From Deltaproteobacteria bacterium (GTDB lineage: Bacteria; Desulfobacterota; Binatia; UBA9968), in assembly GCA_009692615.1 (NCBI GenBank), contig SHYW01000045.1, positions 1-37,021 of the forward strand: a stretch of 37,021 nt of DNA, written 5' to 3'. Below, in pieces: positions 23,978-32,794 of the stretch. The number at the start of each line of letters is the position of its first letter. Within the stretch, counting starts at the first letter, position 1. Both the position numbers and the translations under genes were made by a program. A model generated the notes under the pieces. The model saw only the letters and a program-made list of their open reading frames with translations, ran no database searches and was not told the DNA's origin.

Positions 23978-25765
23978 CTAAGTCAAGTTTTCGAGTTTTT
24001 TAGTTAATGCACGGATCTCCTCAAACCCTTTCTGCCAAAACTCCGCTTTGTGAATATTGACACCTAATGTTTCGAGCAGGGCGTCGGGTGACGCCGAGCC
24101 GCCGGCTTCGAGCAGCGCGAGATATTTCGGCACGAAGCTTTGGCCTTGATCTTTGTACATGCGATAGAGCGCCAGGACCAAGAGCTGGCCGAAGACGTAG
24201 CTGTAACAGTAAAAACGCGAGTGGATGAAGTGGGGAATGTAGGACCAGCCCCAGCGATAGCCGTCCGGCATGTCGACAGCGTCACCGTAATATTTTCCAT
24301 TCGCCTCGATCCAGAGTTGGCCCACCGCGTCGGGCGTCAGGCGTTTTTCTTTTCTGGCGGCGAAGGCTAGCTCTTCGAAGCGGGTCAGCACGTTTTGGCG
24401 AAACACCGTGGCGAAAATATCTTCGAGCTTGCCGGCGATGAGCGATATCTGCACCTGAGGATCGCTTTGCTGTGAGAGCAGGTGATCGAAGACCAGCATC
24501 TCGGCGAACACCGAGGCGGTTTCGGCGGTGGTGAGCGGCGTGTCGTAGTTGAAATAGTTTTGCTTGCGGCTGAGACAGCCATGCATGCCGTGGCCGAGCT
24601 CGTGGGCGACGGTCATCACATCGCGCAGGTTGTCGTCGTAGTTGCAGAGAATGTACGGATGCAGTTGCGGCGATGGCGAGGCGCAAAAGGCGCCGCCGCG
24701 TTTGCCCTTGCGGATTTCCGCGTCGATCCAATTTTTCGCGAAGAATTCTGACGCCAGTTGGCGAAAGCTCGGATCGAAGGCTTCAAATGCGTCAAGGATC
24801 GTTTGCTTGGCTCGATCGTAGGCGAAGGGTCTGACCTCTTTCCCGACCGGCGCGTATTGGTCGTAGAGCGCGAGCTTTGGCAGTTGCAGCAGCTTTGCTT
24901 TCAACCGGAAATAATCTTGCGCCAAGTCGTAGTTCGCTTCCGATACCGCCATCATGGTCTTCACCGCGGCACCGTCGATCTCGTTGGACAGATGGCGCGG
25001 CGCCATGGGATCGCGATAATCGCGCAAACGGTCAGTGGTCAAATGGTCTTGAATCAGATTGTCGTAGATAAACGTCAGTACTTGCCCGTGCGGCGCCAAT
25101 CCTGAGTAAACCGTCTCCATGGCGCGCTGGCGCAGCGCGCGGTCGGGGTCGTGCAGCAGCGAAAGCATTTGACTGAGGTTCAATTCTTCGCTTGTACCGT
25201 CGCGCTCGAGCTTGAAAGTTAACGACGAAGTGATTTCGGAAAATAGCCGGCCAAAGGCGTTGCGCCCGGTGTTGTCCTTTTCGTTGATGAGCTTTTCTTC
25301 CAATTCCGAGAGCGTGTGCGGACGATAGCGGCGCAGGCTGGTTAGATAGTGTTCGAAGGGTTTGAGCTGCGCTTGGCTCATTAGCTTGTTAGCGATCTCA
25401 TCTTCGACTTTGAGCCAGGCGAGTTCGAAAAACAGCAAGAGATTTCTGATCTCGGTGCTGCGTTGTTCGACCCGCTGCTCCAAGTCTTGATACTCAGGTT
25501 TGGCCGTGTCGGCGGCGTAGAGCAGGCCGGCGTAGCTGCCGACTCGGCCGAGGGCTTCGTAAATTTTTTCCAGACTTTGCAGCGCGCGCAGGAGAGTTTC
25601 GCCGCTCAAACTTTTCGATGCGTTCATTGCCTGGCGAAATTGTTCGGCGAAAGCTTCGGCGTTACTCCGGCACTGGTTGAGCGTGGTCTCGATGCGCGGG
25701 TCGTCATGGGACGCGAACAGGTCGCTTAGGTCCCAGCGGATTCCTTGGGCACTGTGATTTTCCAT
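23978..25765 (-). CDS. pepF: Oligoendopeptidase F (M3 family)
   Basis: This cytoplasmic zinc metallopeptidase of about 595 residues cleaves medium-length peptides. The zinc motif is HELGHGMHG (His388, Glu389, His392), and the third ligand is probably the Glu of TTAETASVFAEM. Family segments include WDLSDLF at the start, GRVGSYAGLLYAADT, RPHTLSELEEKLINEKD and WSYIPHFIHSRFYCYSYVFGQL. The ATG at 25765 puts the conserved WDLSDLF at the normal position; the longer frame to 25852 adds nothing recognisable. The class II aldolase gene is divergent, sharing a short upstream region. Confidence 0.93.
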   Translation of the reverse strand: MENHSAQGIRWDLSDLFASHDDPRIETTLNQCRSNAEAFAEQFRQAMNASKSLSGETLLRALQSLEKIYEALGRVGSYAGLLYAADTAKPEYQDLEQRVEQRSTEIRNLLLFFELAWLKVEDEIANKLMSQAQLKPFEHYLTSLRRYRPHTLSELEEKLINEKDNTGRNAFGRLFSEITSSLTFKLERDGTSEELNLSQMLSLLHDPDRALRQRAMETVYSGLAPHGQVLTFIYDNLIQDHLTTDRLRDYRDPMAPRHLSNEIDGAAVKTMMAVSEANYDLAQDYFRLKAKLLQLPKLALYDQYAPVGKEVRPFAYDRAKQTILDAFEAFDPSFRQLASEFFAKNWIDAEIRKGKRGGAFCASPSPQLHPYILCNYDDNLRDVMTVAHELGHGMHGCLSRKQNYFNYDTPLTTAETASVFAEMLVFDHLLSQQSDPQVQISLIAGKLEDIFATVFRQNVLTRFEELAFAARKEKRLTPDAVGQLWIEANGKYYGDAVDMPDGYRWGWSYIPHFIHSRFYCYSYVFGQLLVLALYRMYKDQGQSFVPKYLALLEAGGSASPDALLETLGVNIHKAEFWQKGFEEIRALTKKLENLT

Positions 25766-25872
25766 GTCTCTTCGTGTAGTTGGTTTTTCGCCGAAAGCCA
25801 AGTTGCGGCAGCGGATGGCAGTGTATATGATGGCGAAAATTTTTCTCAACAAACATGGAGGCGTAGTTTTTT

Positions 25873-26583
25873 ATGGCCGAATTAACCGAACTCAAAAAAG
25901 TGCTGGCGATGTCGTCGCGCATGCTATTCAACTCCGGACTGGTCGATTACAGCGGACATATCAGCGTGCGCATTCCCGGTTCCGATCACCTGCTGATTTT
26001 GCCCCATCCGGTCAGCCGCGCGATCGTCAAACCGGACGACATGGTGGTGACCGATTTCGACGGCAAAGTGATCGAGGGCAAGTACAAAGCGCCGTCGGAA
26101 GTCTACATGCACGCGCGCGCCTACAAAGCCCGTAGCGACGTGCAAAGCGTAGCCCATCTGCACAATCACATGGTGGCGACCTTGAGCATGGTCAACAAAC
26201 CATTTTATCCCGCCTCGTCCAATCCCGGCGCGTTTTTCGGTCCCGGTCCGTTGCCGCTCTACATGGATCCCGCGCTGATCCACACGATTGAACAGGGCGA
26301 TGCGGTGGCCAAGACCTTGGGCAAAGGCGATGCCGTCATGCTGCGCGGCCATGGCTCCATGGTCGTGGCGCAGTCGATCGAATGGGTGTTCGCCGCCTGC
26401 GTCGATTTGGAAGAAGCCGCGTCGCGTTTCTACAAAGCGTCGCTGCTCGGCGCCGTGATGGTTTACAACGAAGACGAAACCCAACGCGTCATGAAAGGCC
26501 GACGCAAGGATTCCGTGGTGCAAAAGGTTTGGGATCACAATGTCGCCAAGACCAAGCTCGCGGGATTGATGGACGGGATTTAA
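25873..26583 (+). CDS. Class II aldolase/adducin family protein
   Basis: This 236-residue zinc-dependent protein belongs to the fuculose-phosphate aldolase family, which also contains epimerases and decarboxylases. The zinc ligands are His95 and His97 in AHLHNH and His160 in LRGHGSMV, and the catalytic Glu76 lies in APSEVYMH. The N terminus (GLVDYSGHISVRIPG) has the normal phosphate/substrate loop. GGAGG 11 bases before the ATG is the ribosome-binding site. The C-terminal helices differ among subfamilies, so the substrate cannot be stated. A perfect hairpin follows the stop. Confidence 0.88.
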   Translation: MAELTELKKVLAMSSRMLFNSGLVDYSGHISVRIPGSDHLLILPHPVSRAIVKPDDMVVTDFDGKVIEGKYKAPSEVYMHARAYKARSDVQSVAHLHNHMVATLSMVNKPFYPASSNPGAFFGPGPLPLYMDPALIHTIEQGDAVAKTLGKGDAVMLRGHGSMVVAQSIEWVFAACVDLEEAASRFYKASLLGAVMVYNEDETQRVMKGRRKDSVVQKVWDHNVAKTKLAGLMDGI

Positions 26584-26590
26584 TATTTGA

Positions 26591-26628
26591 AATGAACTAC
26601 CCCGCCGCAAGCAGCGGGGTAGTTCATT
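26591..26628 (+). terminator. Perfect 15-bp hairpin after the aldolase gene
   Basis: AATGAACTACCCCGC (26591-26605) pairs perfectly with GCGGGGTAGTTCATT (26614-26628) across an 8-base loop, CGCAAGCA. It lies a few bases after the aldolase stop. It looks like a terminator stem, but no T tract follows, so a processed 3' end or a repeat unit are alternatives. Confidence 0.55.
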
Positions 26629-26644
26629 AGAAAAATCTAACGTA

Positions 26645-26878
26645 ATGGGTTTTGTGCTGGAGTTACTTTTCAAGGTCGTGTTCAGAGTTATCTTTTGCTG
26701 GACGGGCGAAATTATCTTGTTTATCCTGACCCTGGGCAAGCATAAGCCACGCTGGGATCTTCACACTCAGGAGTCACCGATCCGATTTATATTTTTTTAC
26801 AATTTTAGCATTTGGATTGGTATGATTTTTTCGTTTGCCATTCTCGTCTTGATCATCAAGCTCGTCATCTGGAAGTGA
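26645..26878 (+). CDS. Small two-helix membrane protein of unknown function
   Basis: This 77-residue protein has two hydrophobic segments (about residues 5-30 and 50-75) joined by a charged loop (LGKHKPRWDLHTQESPIR). No domain is recognised. The sequence is AT-rich relative to the window, as expected for a membrane protein but perhaps more so. It lacks a clear ribosome-binding site. It sits between the aldolase hairpin and a decayed gene fragment, so it may be part of a rearranged stretch. Confidence 0.5.
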   Translation: MGFVLELLFKVVFRVIFCWTGEIILFILTLGKHKPRWDLHTQESPIRFIFFYNFSIWIGMIFSFAILVLIIKLVIWK

Positions 26879-26912
26879 TTAGCGGGGGGCACAGAGTTTG
26901 GGCGCAGTTCCG

Positions 26913-26950
26913 GCCGCTAGCTTTGCCAAAGTTTGAAAGAAGCTAGCGGC
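26913..26950. repeat. Perfect 11-bp inverted repeat at the edge of a gene remnant
   Basis: GCCGCTAGCTT (26913-26923) and AAGCTAGCGGC (26940-26950) are exact inverse copies separated by 16 bases. They overlap the 5' limit of the family match in the remnant at 26921-27103. The structure could be a short transposition or recombination scar, or a leader hairpin. Confidence 0.5.
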
Positions 26951-27103
26951 ACGGACTGGCTCTATTCGTTCACCAACGTCTGCGAGTTGTTAGGTTTCGA
27001 TCCGCGTTACGTGCGCGAATCGCTGCTCAAGCGGGAAAACCGTTACATCGAACCGGCGCGCACTCGAGTGCCATCACTTGCCGCCATGGCGGCGCAGCAA
27101 TAA
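26921..27103 (+). pseudogene. C-terminal remnant of the 17.6-kb small-protein family
   Basis: An open frame with no usual start codon and an in-frame TAG at 26918 encodes about 60 residues. They include DWLYSFTNVCELLGFDP and RYVRESLLKRE and end at the TAA at 27101-27103. This aligns with the LFSFENLCESLGYDPDYMRAGLCRWKE block of the protein at 17647-18102. The N-terminal half of the family is missing upstream. It is a decayed paralogue or the tail of a disrupted copy. It is convergent with, and 2 bases from, the end of the M48 gene. Confidence 0.65.
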
Positions 27104-27105
27104 GT

Positions 27106-28476
27106 TTATTTTTTGCGTTCCTTGAGCGGCCGTAGTTCGTCTTTGATCAGCTGGCCGCGGGGACTATTTTCGCCGGCGATCTTGATCGCCCGTTCAAAAT
27201 CAGCGATCGCCTGCTCTTCTTCGTCTTGTAGCAACAGCGCGCGGCCATGATAGTAATAGCCGTCGGCGAGCCGACCGAGTTTGCTGTAGACTGTCGCTAG
27301 CCGACTGACCGGTCGGTCCCAAACCGGTGCGAGATTGCGAGCGTTCAAATAGGCGCCCGCAGCGCTCGCCAAATCGCCGGACTTTTCTAACATCTCACCG
27401 AGATAAAAGTAGGTTAACGGTTCATTCGGCTCTAGCGCCAAGGCGCGATCGAACGCCACCCGCGCGGCGGCGAATTCTTCGCTTTGACTGAGCAGCGATC
27501 CGAAATCGCGCTGTAGACTAGGATTGTCCGGTTGCAGCAGGCGGGCTTTTTCGTAGTTGCGTTTGGCTGCGGCGAGATCGCCGGTCTGTTGTTGGGCGAA
27601 GGCGAGCAGATGGAGTGATTCGGGGTTCGCCGGATTCTGCTGCGCGAGCTTTTCATATTCGCTGATAGTGGCGTCGCGCAGTGGCTTCGCCAAGCGGATC
27701 AGCAGCTGGACTTTTTTCAGCGCCACCGGATCGTCGGGCCGCGCTTGGGTCACGCCCAAGGATTTCACCACCAGTTCGGCATTGGCGATGCGCTCCTGGG
27801 TGATCGGATGGCTCAAGATATACGCCGGCACGTCGATGGGATTGAGTGCGCGTTGTTGATCGAGAGTTTTTAAAAATCCCAGCGTGCCCTTGGGATCGTA
27901 GCCCGCCGCGGACATGTAGCGGGTGCCGAGAGTGTCCGATTCCAATTCCAACTGCCGGCTGTAGGCGGCTTGGCGTGTCGCCGACACCGCTTGGCCGACC
28001 ACGCCCGCGGCCGCGGCGCCGCTGCCGCTGCGCGCCAACAGAGCCATGCTTAATAGACTTAAAATCGATATGGCATCCGGTCCCGAGGAGCGCGCCATGT
28101 GATGTCCTTTAGCGTGGACGATTTCATGGCCGAGCACGCCGGCTAATTCGTCGGTGCTCTTGGCCCTTTCAATCAATCCGGTGAACATATAAATCGAACC
28201 GCCGGGTACCGAAAATGCGTTGAGCTGCGATTCCTCGACGACGAAGAAGCGGTAATCAAAGGACAGCGGCCCGGTGGCGGCGAGGATGCGCCGGCCGATG
28301 CGGTCGATGTAACGCTCGACTTCCGAATGATTGGTGAATTTGAATGCCTTTTTAGCCTCGCGGCGAAACTCGCGGCTGATTCGGGTCTCTTCATCTTCGG
28401 CGGGCGGGCTGAACGATGGCAGGCTCGGTAGCGTGATCGATCTGCAGGCGCTGATCGCCAAGAGAATCGCTAACAT
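27106..28476 (-). CDS. M48-family metalloprotease lipoprotein with TPR repeats (BepA-like)
   Basis: This is a periplasmic zinc protease of about 456 residues from the ATG at 28476. It begins with a short hydrophobic signal ending in a lipobox, AISAC (Cys11), so the protein is probably a lipoprotein. The M48 zinc site is HEIVH (His117, Glu118, His121) in LAGVLGHEIVHAKGHH, preceded by NAFSVPGGSIYMFTGL. From about residue 290 on, four tetratricopeptide-like repeats follow. This domain order matches BepA/YfgC, which monitors outer-membrane protein assembly. The signal lacks the usual basic N region, so an upstream start is possible. The upstream intergenic region is occupied by palindromic repeats. 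The gene is divergent from the LonB-like gene. Confidence 0.88.
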   Translation of the reverse strand: MLAILLAISACRSITLPSLPSFSPPAEDEETRISREFRREAKKAFKFTNHSEVERYIDRIGRRILAATGPLSFDYRFFVVEESQLNAFSVPGGSIYMFTGLIERAKSTDELAGVLGHEIVHAKGHHMARSSGPDAISILSLLSMALLARSGSGAAAAGVVGQAVSATRQAAYSRQLELESDTLGTRYMSAAGYDPKGTLGFLKTLDQQRALNPIDVPAYILSHPITQERIANAELVVKSLGVTQARPDDPVALKKVQLLIRLAKPLRDATISEYEKLAQQNPANPESLHLLAFAQQQTGDLAAAKRNYEKARLLQPDNPSLQRDFGSLLSQSEEFAAARVAFDRALALEPNEPLTYFYLGEMLEKSGDLASAAGAYLNARNLAPVWDRPVSRLATVYSKLGRLADGYYYHGRALLLQDEEEQAIADFERAIKIAGENSPRGQLIKDELRPLKERKK

Positions 28477-28489
28477 CCAGGCACAATGA

Positions 28490-28630
28490 AATTTCCGGTT
28501 GTGGTTCAGTTTGTTTTTAACATCGCATCTCACTGTAGGGGCCGACCTGCGTGTCGGCCCTCCGAACGGGCGGACACATAGGTCCGCCCCTACATATTTA
28601 GGCGAAACTGAACCACTACCAAATTTCCGC
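28490..28630. repeat. MITE-like nested inverted repeat upstream of the M48 gene
   Basis: GTGGTTCAGTTT (28501-28512) pairs exactly with AAACTGAACCAC (28605-28616), and flanking AAATTTCC/GGAAATTT-type sequence extends the arms imperfectly to about 25 bases. Within lies a second symmetric unit, 28534-28594, whose ends are TGTAGGGGC and GCCCCTACA. It contains two hairpins: GGCCGAC/GTCGGCC and GGGCGGAC/GTCCGCCC. I recall the TGTAGGGGC...GCCCCTACA unit as a common dispersed palindrome in environmental bacterial genomes. The left arm lies just before the M48 start and may form part of its leader. Confidence 0.7.
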
Positions 28631-28657
28631 TGCCGCGTGGGGAGACTGTATGCCCCT

Positions 28658-28739
28658 ATCATCCTGAGGCGATCGCCGAAGGATCTCGACTTCGTCAGCG
28701 GTAGCGAAGGCGAGATTCTTCGCTGTCGCTCAGAATGAT
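28658..28739. repeat. Dispersed palindromic repeat (ATCATCCTGAG...CTCAGAATGAT)
   Basis: ATCATCCTGAG (28658-28668) and CTCAGAATGAT (about 28729-28739) are imperfect inverse ends. The interior contains GAAGGATCTCG and CGAGATTCTTC as a second imperfect pair. The CCTGAG...CGAAGGATCTC form is known to me as a widespread intergenic repeat, not a gene. With the preceding element it fills most of the 437 bases between the M48 and LonB-like genes. Confidence 0.65.
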
Positions 28740-28913
28740 AGCTTTCCGAGTTTTGCGTTGGTGGCACGGTGTCAGCGGCGGGACGATTCATCAATGGAGT
28801 ATAGAGAGTCGCTATGGGCCAATCAATACGGATGAATTCCATCCGGCGAGCGGTTGACGACCGCGCTGCGAGTGCCTATCCTCGCCAGCAGTGAAAACCC
28901 CAAGGAGTATCCG

Positions 28914-31358
28914 ATGTCGATAAAATTCGAAGTACCGGCCGAGAAACTGACTTGGCGTTGCGATCTATCGTTTTTACCGTTCACCTGCACGGCGGAGATG
29001 ACGCCGCTGGAAGATTTTATCGGTCAAGACCGGGCCATGCGCGCCATCGAGTTCGGCCTCGGCGTCAACAAGCCGGGCTTCAACATTTTCGTCACCGGTC
29101 TCACCGGCACCGGCAAAAACAGCATCATCAAGGCGTTCCTAAAAAAAATCACCAGCGCCCAGGGCGCGCCGCCGGCCGATGCGCCGACGCCGGAGGATTG
29201 GTGCTACGTTTACAATTTTAACGACGCCGACCGGCCCCAAGCGCTGAAGATCCGCCGCAGTTGGGGCAAGATGCTCAAGGCCGATATGGAGCAGCTGATT
29301 CAAAATCTCCAGCGCGAAGCGAAAAAAATGTTCGAGAGCGACGACTATGCGCATCAGCGCCAGTCGACGATCGAGCAGATTCAAAAACGCCAGCAGGAGA
29401 TGATGGAAGGGTTGATGGAGGAAGCGAACCAAAGCGGTTTTGCTTTGCGCATGACGCCCTCGGGCATCGTGCTGTTGCCGACCAAGGACGGCAAGCCGAT
29501 GCAGGAGGAAGAATATCTAGTGCTGTCCAACCTAGAAAAACGCCAATTGGAAGAAAAGCGTGGCGAGATCGAAAAGAAAGTCGAGCACACGCTGCGCGAA
29601 GGTAAAAAAATGGAGCGCGAGATCGCCGAGAAACTCGACGCGGCGGAAACCCAAGCGGCGGATTATCTGGTGCGCCTGCCGCTCGCCGAGCTGAAAGATA
29701 AATATCAGGACTATCCCAAGGTGGTGGGCTATCTCGACGGCGTGCGCGATCACATCATCAAGAACCTGCAACGTTTCAGGGGCGGCGATGGGCCGGCGCC
29801 GACGGCGATGACTCCGATGCAGTTGGCTGAGGCCCCTGGCGATCCGTTTTTGCCTTATCGGGTCAACGTGTTTGTCGACAATAGCGACACTCTTGGGCGG
29901 CCGATCGTCGTCGAGACCAATCCGACCTATCATAATCTGTTCGGCGTCATCGAAAAGAAATCGATCATGGGCGGCTACGTCACCGACTTTACTTTGGTCA
30001 AAGCCGGTTCCATCAGCCGCGCCAACGGCGGCTATTTAGTTCTCTACGACCGCGAAGTGCTGGCCAACGCGGGCGTCTGGGAAGCGTTGCAACGGGTGAT
30101 CAAAAATCGTGAGCTGCGCATCGAGGAACCGAGCGCGTTTTTCGGCTTCGTGCCGCCCCAAGGACTGCGCCCCGAAGCGATCCCCACCGATACCAAGGTG
30201 ATCATGATCGGCGATCCGTCGCTCTACCGGACGTTGGCTTCCGCCGATCCCGATTTCCGCGAGACCTTCAAAGTCAAAGCCGATTTCAATTTCGAGATCG
30301 ACCGCTCTCAAGAAAACATCACGGCGTTCGCCTGTTTCATCGCCGACTATTGCAATCGCGAAGGCATGCGCCACTTCGATGCCGATGGCGTGGCCCGGGT
30401 GATCGAACAGTGCGCCCGCCAGGTCGAAGACCAGAATAAACTTTCGACCCGCTTCAGCGATATGGTCGATTTGTTGATCGAGTCCGACTATTGGGCCGAA
30501 AAAGAGCGCGCCGAGTTGGTGTCGGGAAAACATGTCGAGCGCGCCATCGTGGAGAAAATTTTTCGCTTGAACTTGATCGAGAAGCGGCTCCAAGAAATGA
30601 TCGCCGATGGGACCATCTTAGTCGACGTCGACGGCGCCGTGGTCGGGCAGGTGAACGGTTTAGCCGTCTATCAAATGGGCGACTTCAGTTTCGGCAAACC
30701 GTCGCGCATCACCGCGAAAACTTTCATGGGGCGCGGCGGTATTCTGAATATAGAGCGCGAATCCAAGATGAGCGGCAAGAGCCACGACAAAGGCGTGATG
30801 ATTCTCGGCGGTTACTTGGGCGGCAAATTCGCCCAGCAACATCCGCTGTCGCTGTCGAGCAGCGTCTGCTTCGAACAATCCTACGACGGCGTCGACGGCG
30901 ACAGCGCGTCGTCGACCGAACTGTATGCGATTCTCTCGAGCCTTGCCGAACTTCCGATCAAGCAAGGCATCGCGGTGACCGGCTCGGTCAATCAGAACGG
31001 CGAAGTGCAAGCCATCGGCGGCGTCAATTTCAAAATCGAAGGCCACTTCGATGTCTGCCGCGTCAAAGGTTTTGCCGCCGGCCAAGGCGTGATGATTCCC
31101 AAGGCCAACCTGCGTAACCTCATGCTGCGCGCCGATATCGTCGACGCGGTGAAGGGCGGCAGGTTTCACATTTATGCTGTCAGTACGATTGACGAAGGCA
31201 TCGAAGTGTTGACCGGCGTGAGTGCCGGAACACGCAACGCCGACGGCAGTTTTTCAGAAGGCTCGAGCAATGACCGGGTGCAGAAAAAATTGCAGCTATT
31301 TGCCGAGCAGCAAAAACAAATGTCGGCGAGCGCGGAGCAGAAAAACGGCAAAGAGTGA
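28914..31358 (+). CDS. LonB-like ATP-dependent protease (AAA_32/Lon_C architecture)
   Basis: This 814-residue soluble protease fuses an ATPase to a Lon-type Ser-Lys protease domain. Walker A is GLTGTGKNS (62-70, Lys68). A long helical/coiled-coil insertion lies at about 125-260. The ATPase continues with LVKAGSISRANGGYLVLYDREVL and IMIGDPSLYRTL. The protease dyad is Ser664 in DGDSASS and Lys707 in GGVNFKIEG, 43 residues apart as in Lon. The ATG at 28914 has an AAGGAG site 6 bases away. This family lacks the Lon substrate-binding N domain and is distinct from LonA. It probably degrades selected cytoplasmic proteins; its substrates are not indicated. It is divergent from the M48 gene. Confidence 0.9.
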   Translation: MSIKFEVPAEKLTWRCDLSFLPFTCTAEMTPLEDFIGQDRAMRAIEFGLGVNKPGFNIFVTGLTGTGKNSIIKAFLKKITSAQGAPPADAPTPEDWCYVYNFNDADRPQALKIRRSWGKMLKADMEQLIQNLQREAKKMFESDDYAHQRQSTIEQIQKRQQEMMEGLMEEANQSGFALRMTPSGIVLLPTKDGKPMQEEEYLVLSNLEKRQLEEKRGEIEKKVEHTLREGKKMEREIAEKLDAAETQAADYLVRLPLAELKDKYQDYPKVVGYLDGVRDHIIKNLQRFRGGDGPAPTAMTPMQLAEAPGDPFLPYRVNVFVDNSDTLGRPIVVETNPTYHNLFGVIEKKSIMGGYVTDFTLVKAGSISRANGGYLVLYDREVLANAGVWEALQRVIKNRELRIEEPSAFFGFVPPQGLRPEAIPTDTKVIMIGDPSLYRTLASADPDFRETFKVKADFNFEIDRSQENITAFACFIADYCNREGMRHFDADGVARVIEQCARQVEDQNKLSTRFSDMVDLLIESDYWAEKERAELVSGKHVERAIVEKIFRLNLIEKRLQEMIADGTILVDVDGAVVGQVNGLAVYQMGDFSFGKPSRITAKTFMGRGGILNIERESKMSGKSHDKGVMILGGYLGGKFAQQHPLSLSSSVCFEQSYDGVDGDSASSTELYAILSSLAELPIKQGIAVTGSVNQNGEVQAIGGVNFKIEGHFDVCRVKGFAAGQGVMIPKANLRNLMLRADIVDAVKGGRFHIYAVSTIDEGIEVLTGVSAGTRNADGSFSEGSSNDRVQKKLQLFAEQQKQMSASAEQKNGKE

Positions 31359-31410
31359 ATTTAGCTTTCGCTGGTCATGGCGGCGATGTGACTGGTCGTT
31401 CCCGGTTTCT

Positions 31411-31567
31411 AATTTCCCCCTTTGGAAAAGGGGGATCAAAGGGGGATTTGGTTGTGGGGTAGGGTGGTCGTGTTTCGAGCAGTAGCTAACCTATTAATTA
31501 ATCGCGCCGTGCGAGCCTGAGGAAAATCTCCCCTAGCCCCTCTTTTTCAAAGAGGGGGACCGGAAAA
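31411..31567. repeat. Inverted pair of poly-C/poly-G palindromic repeats
   Basis: Two related units lie in the 249 bases between the convergent LonB-like and htrA genes. The first (about 31411-31449) contains CCCCCTTTGG/AAAAGGGGG and a repeated AAAGGGGGATTT. The second (about 31525-31567), on the opposite strand, contains CCCCCTCTTTG/AAAAAGAGGGG. Each can form a hairpin and could act as a bidirectional terminator. Such units are common dispersed intergenic repeats. Confidence 0.6.
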
Positions 31568-31607
31568 TACTCTGAGCTTATTTGCAATTTCTTTCCAACT
31601 AACCGCT

Positions 31608-32681
31608 TCAACCTTCGCTGGCTTTGGCCGATTCGGGTTTGGTGCCGAGCGGCACCGATAGTTGTATCGTTCGGCCTTTGCGAATGATCGTCAAACGCAC
31701 GACTCGGCCCGCTTCGAATCCGCCGACCATGCGCCGCACATCGCGCGGGCTGTCGACATTGTTGTCGTTGACCGCCAAGATTACGTCTTGTTTTTGAATG
31801 CCGCCGCGCGCCGCGGGTTGTCCCGGCAACACGGAGCGGATGACCACGCCTTTGACCGGATGAAGGCCCAACGCCTTGGCTTGTTCTAGAGAAATGTCCG
31901 ACAGCTGCACGCCCAACCAACCCCAGGCGAATTTTTCGCCGTTGACCAAACGCGGCAAAACTTTTTTAATCACGTTGACCGGCGTGGCGAAACCCATGTT
32001 CCCGCGCTCGGAGGCCATCGTGATCATGCCGACGACATGGCCTTGGCGATTGAGCAGCGGGCCGCCGCTGCCGCCGGCGTAGGCCCCGGCATCGGTTTGA
32101 ATATAGTCGAAGCTCGCCGAGTCGGCGAAGCTCCGGCCGGCGCGGCTGATGATGCCCATGCTCATGGAACTTTCCCGGCTGAAGGGATAACCGAAAACCA
32201 GCGCCAGATCGCCGACACGAACGGTCTCGGAATCGGCGAAGGAAAGGATCGGCATCGGTTTGGCGACGGAAACTTTTAGAATCGCCAGATCGATCTGGCT
32301 GTCGGCGGCGATGACCTCGGCGGCCAGGCGATCGCCGTTGGCGAGCCGCACTTCGATCTCTTTGGCTTTGTCGACGACATGCTGGGCGGTTAAAAGATAT
32401 CCTTGGGGATCGATGAAGAAACCCGAACCGAGGCTGTTCTGCGGTTCGCTTTGAGCGCCTTTGCCGTCCTGACCGGTGACGCGGATCTGCACGATGGCCG
32501 GCCGCGCGTTGTCGGCGAGCTGGACCATGGCGCGGTTGAGCCGGTCGAGTTCAGTTTCGCTGGTTGACGGTTGGGCTTCGCGCCAGAGCGGCGCCGATAT
32601 TTTCGCCGCGTGTTCTTGCGCCGCTAAAGCACCCGGCGCTAGACACAATGCGACCGCAATCAATCTTCCGACGATGTTCAC
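31608..32681 (-). CDS. HtrA-type trypsin-like serine protease with one PDZ domain
   Basis: This exported protease is about 357 residues long. The GTG at 32681 is chosen because it has an excellent GGAGGG site 7 bases away and gives a signal peptide ending in ALAA; the frame is open to 32741. The catalytic residues are His101 in TAQHVVD, Asp131 in DLAIL and Ser205 in AYAGGSGGPLL, where Gly replaces the usual Asn of GNSGGP. One PDZ domain occupies about 260-350 (GWLGVQLSDIS, GVVIRSVLPGQPAARGGI). This is the only intact HtrA-like gene of the three trypsin-like genes in the window. It is convergent with the LonB-like gene and divergent from the SDR. Confidence 0.9.
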   Translation of the reverse strand: MNIVGRLIAVALCLAPGALAAQEHAAKISAPLWREAQPSTSETELDRLNRAMVQLADNARPAIVQIRVTGQDGKGAQSEPQNSLGSGFFIDPQGYLLTAQHVVDKAKEIEVRLANGDRLAAEVIAADSQIDLAILKVSVAKPMPILSFADSETVRVGDLALVFGYPFSRESSMSMGIISRAGRSFADSASFDYIQTDAGAYAGGSGGPLLNRQGHVVGMITMASERGNMGFATPVNVIKKVLPRLVNGEKFAWGWLGVQLSDISLEQAKALGLHPVKGVVIRSVLPGQPAARGGIQKQDVILAVNDNNVDSPRDVRRMVGGFEAGRVVRLTIIRKGRTIQLSVPLGTKPESAKASEG

Positions 32682-32794
32682 GGCGATCCCTCCGCATTGT
32701 AAATTCGACCTTGGTGTATCGAAAACCCTGGGCAAGAACAAGTGGCACCCATTGGTGTTGCATTTGAGGTCGAGAGTTATGTTAGTCTGGCGTC

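Noticed and set aside
28534-28594. CRISPR repeat or tRNA-like cloverleaf
   Set aside because: It has two hairpins enclosed by an outer stem, but no repeated spacer structure, anticodon arm or T-loop sequence. It fits a dispersed palindromic repeat.
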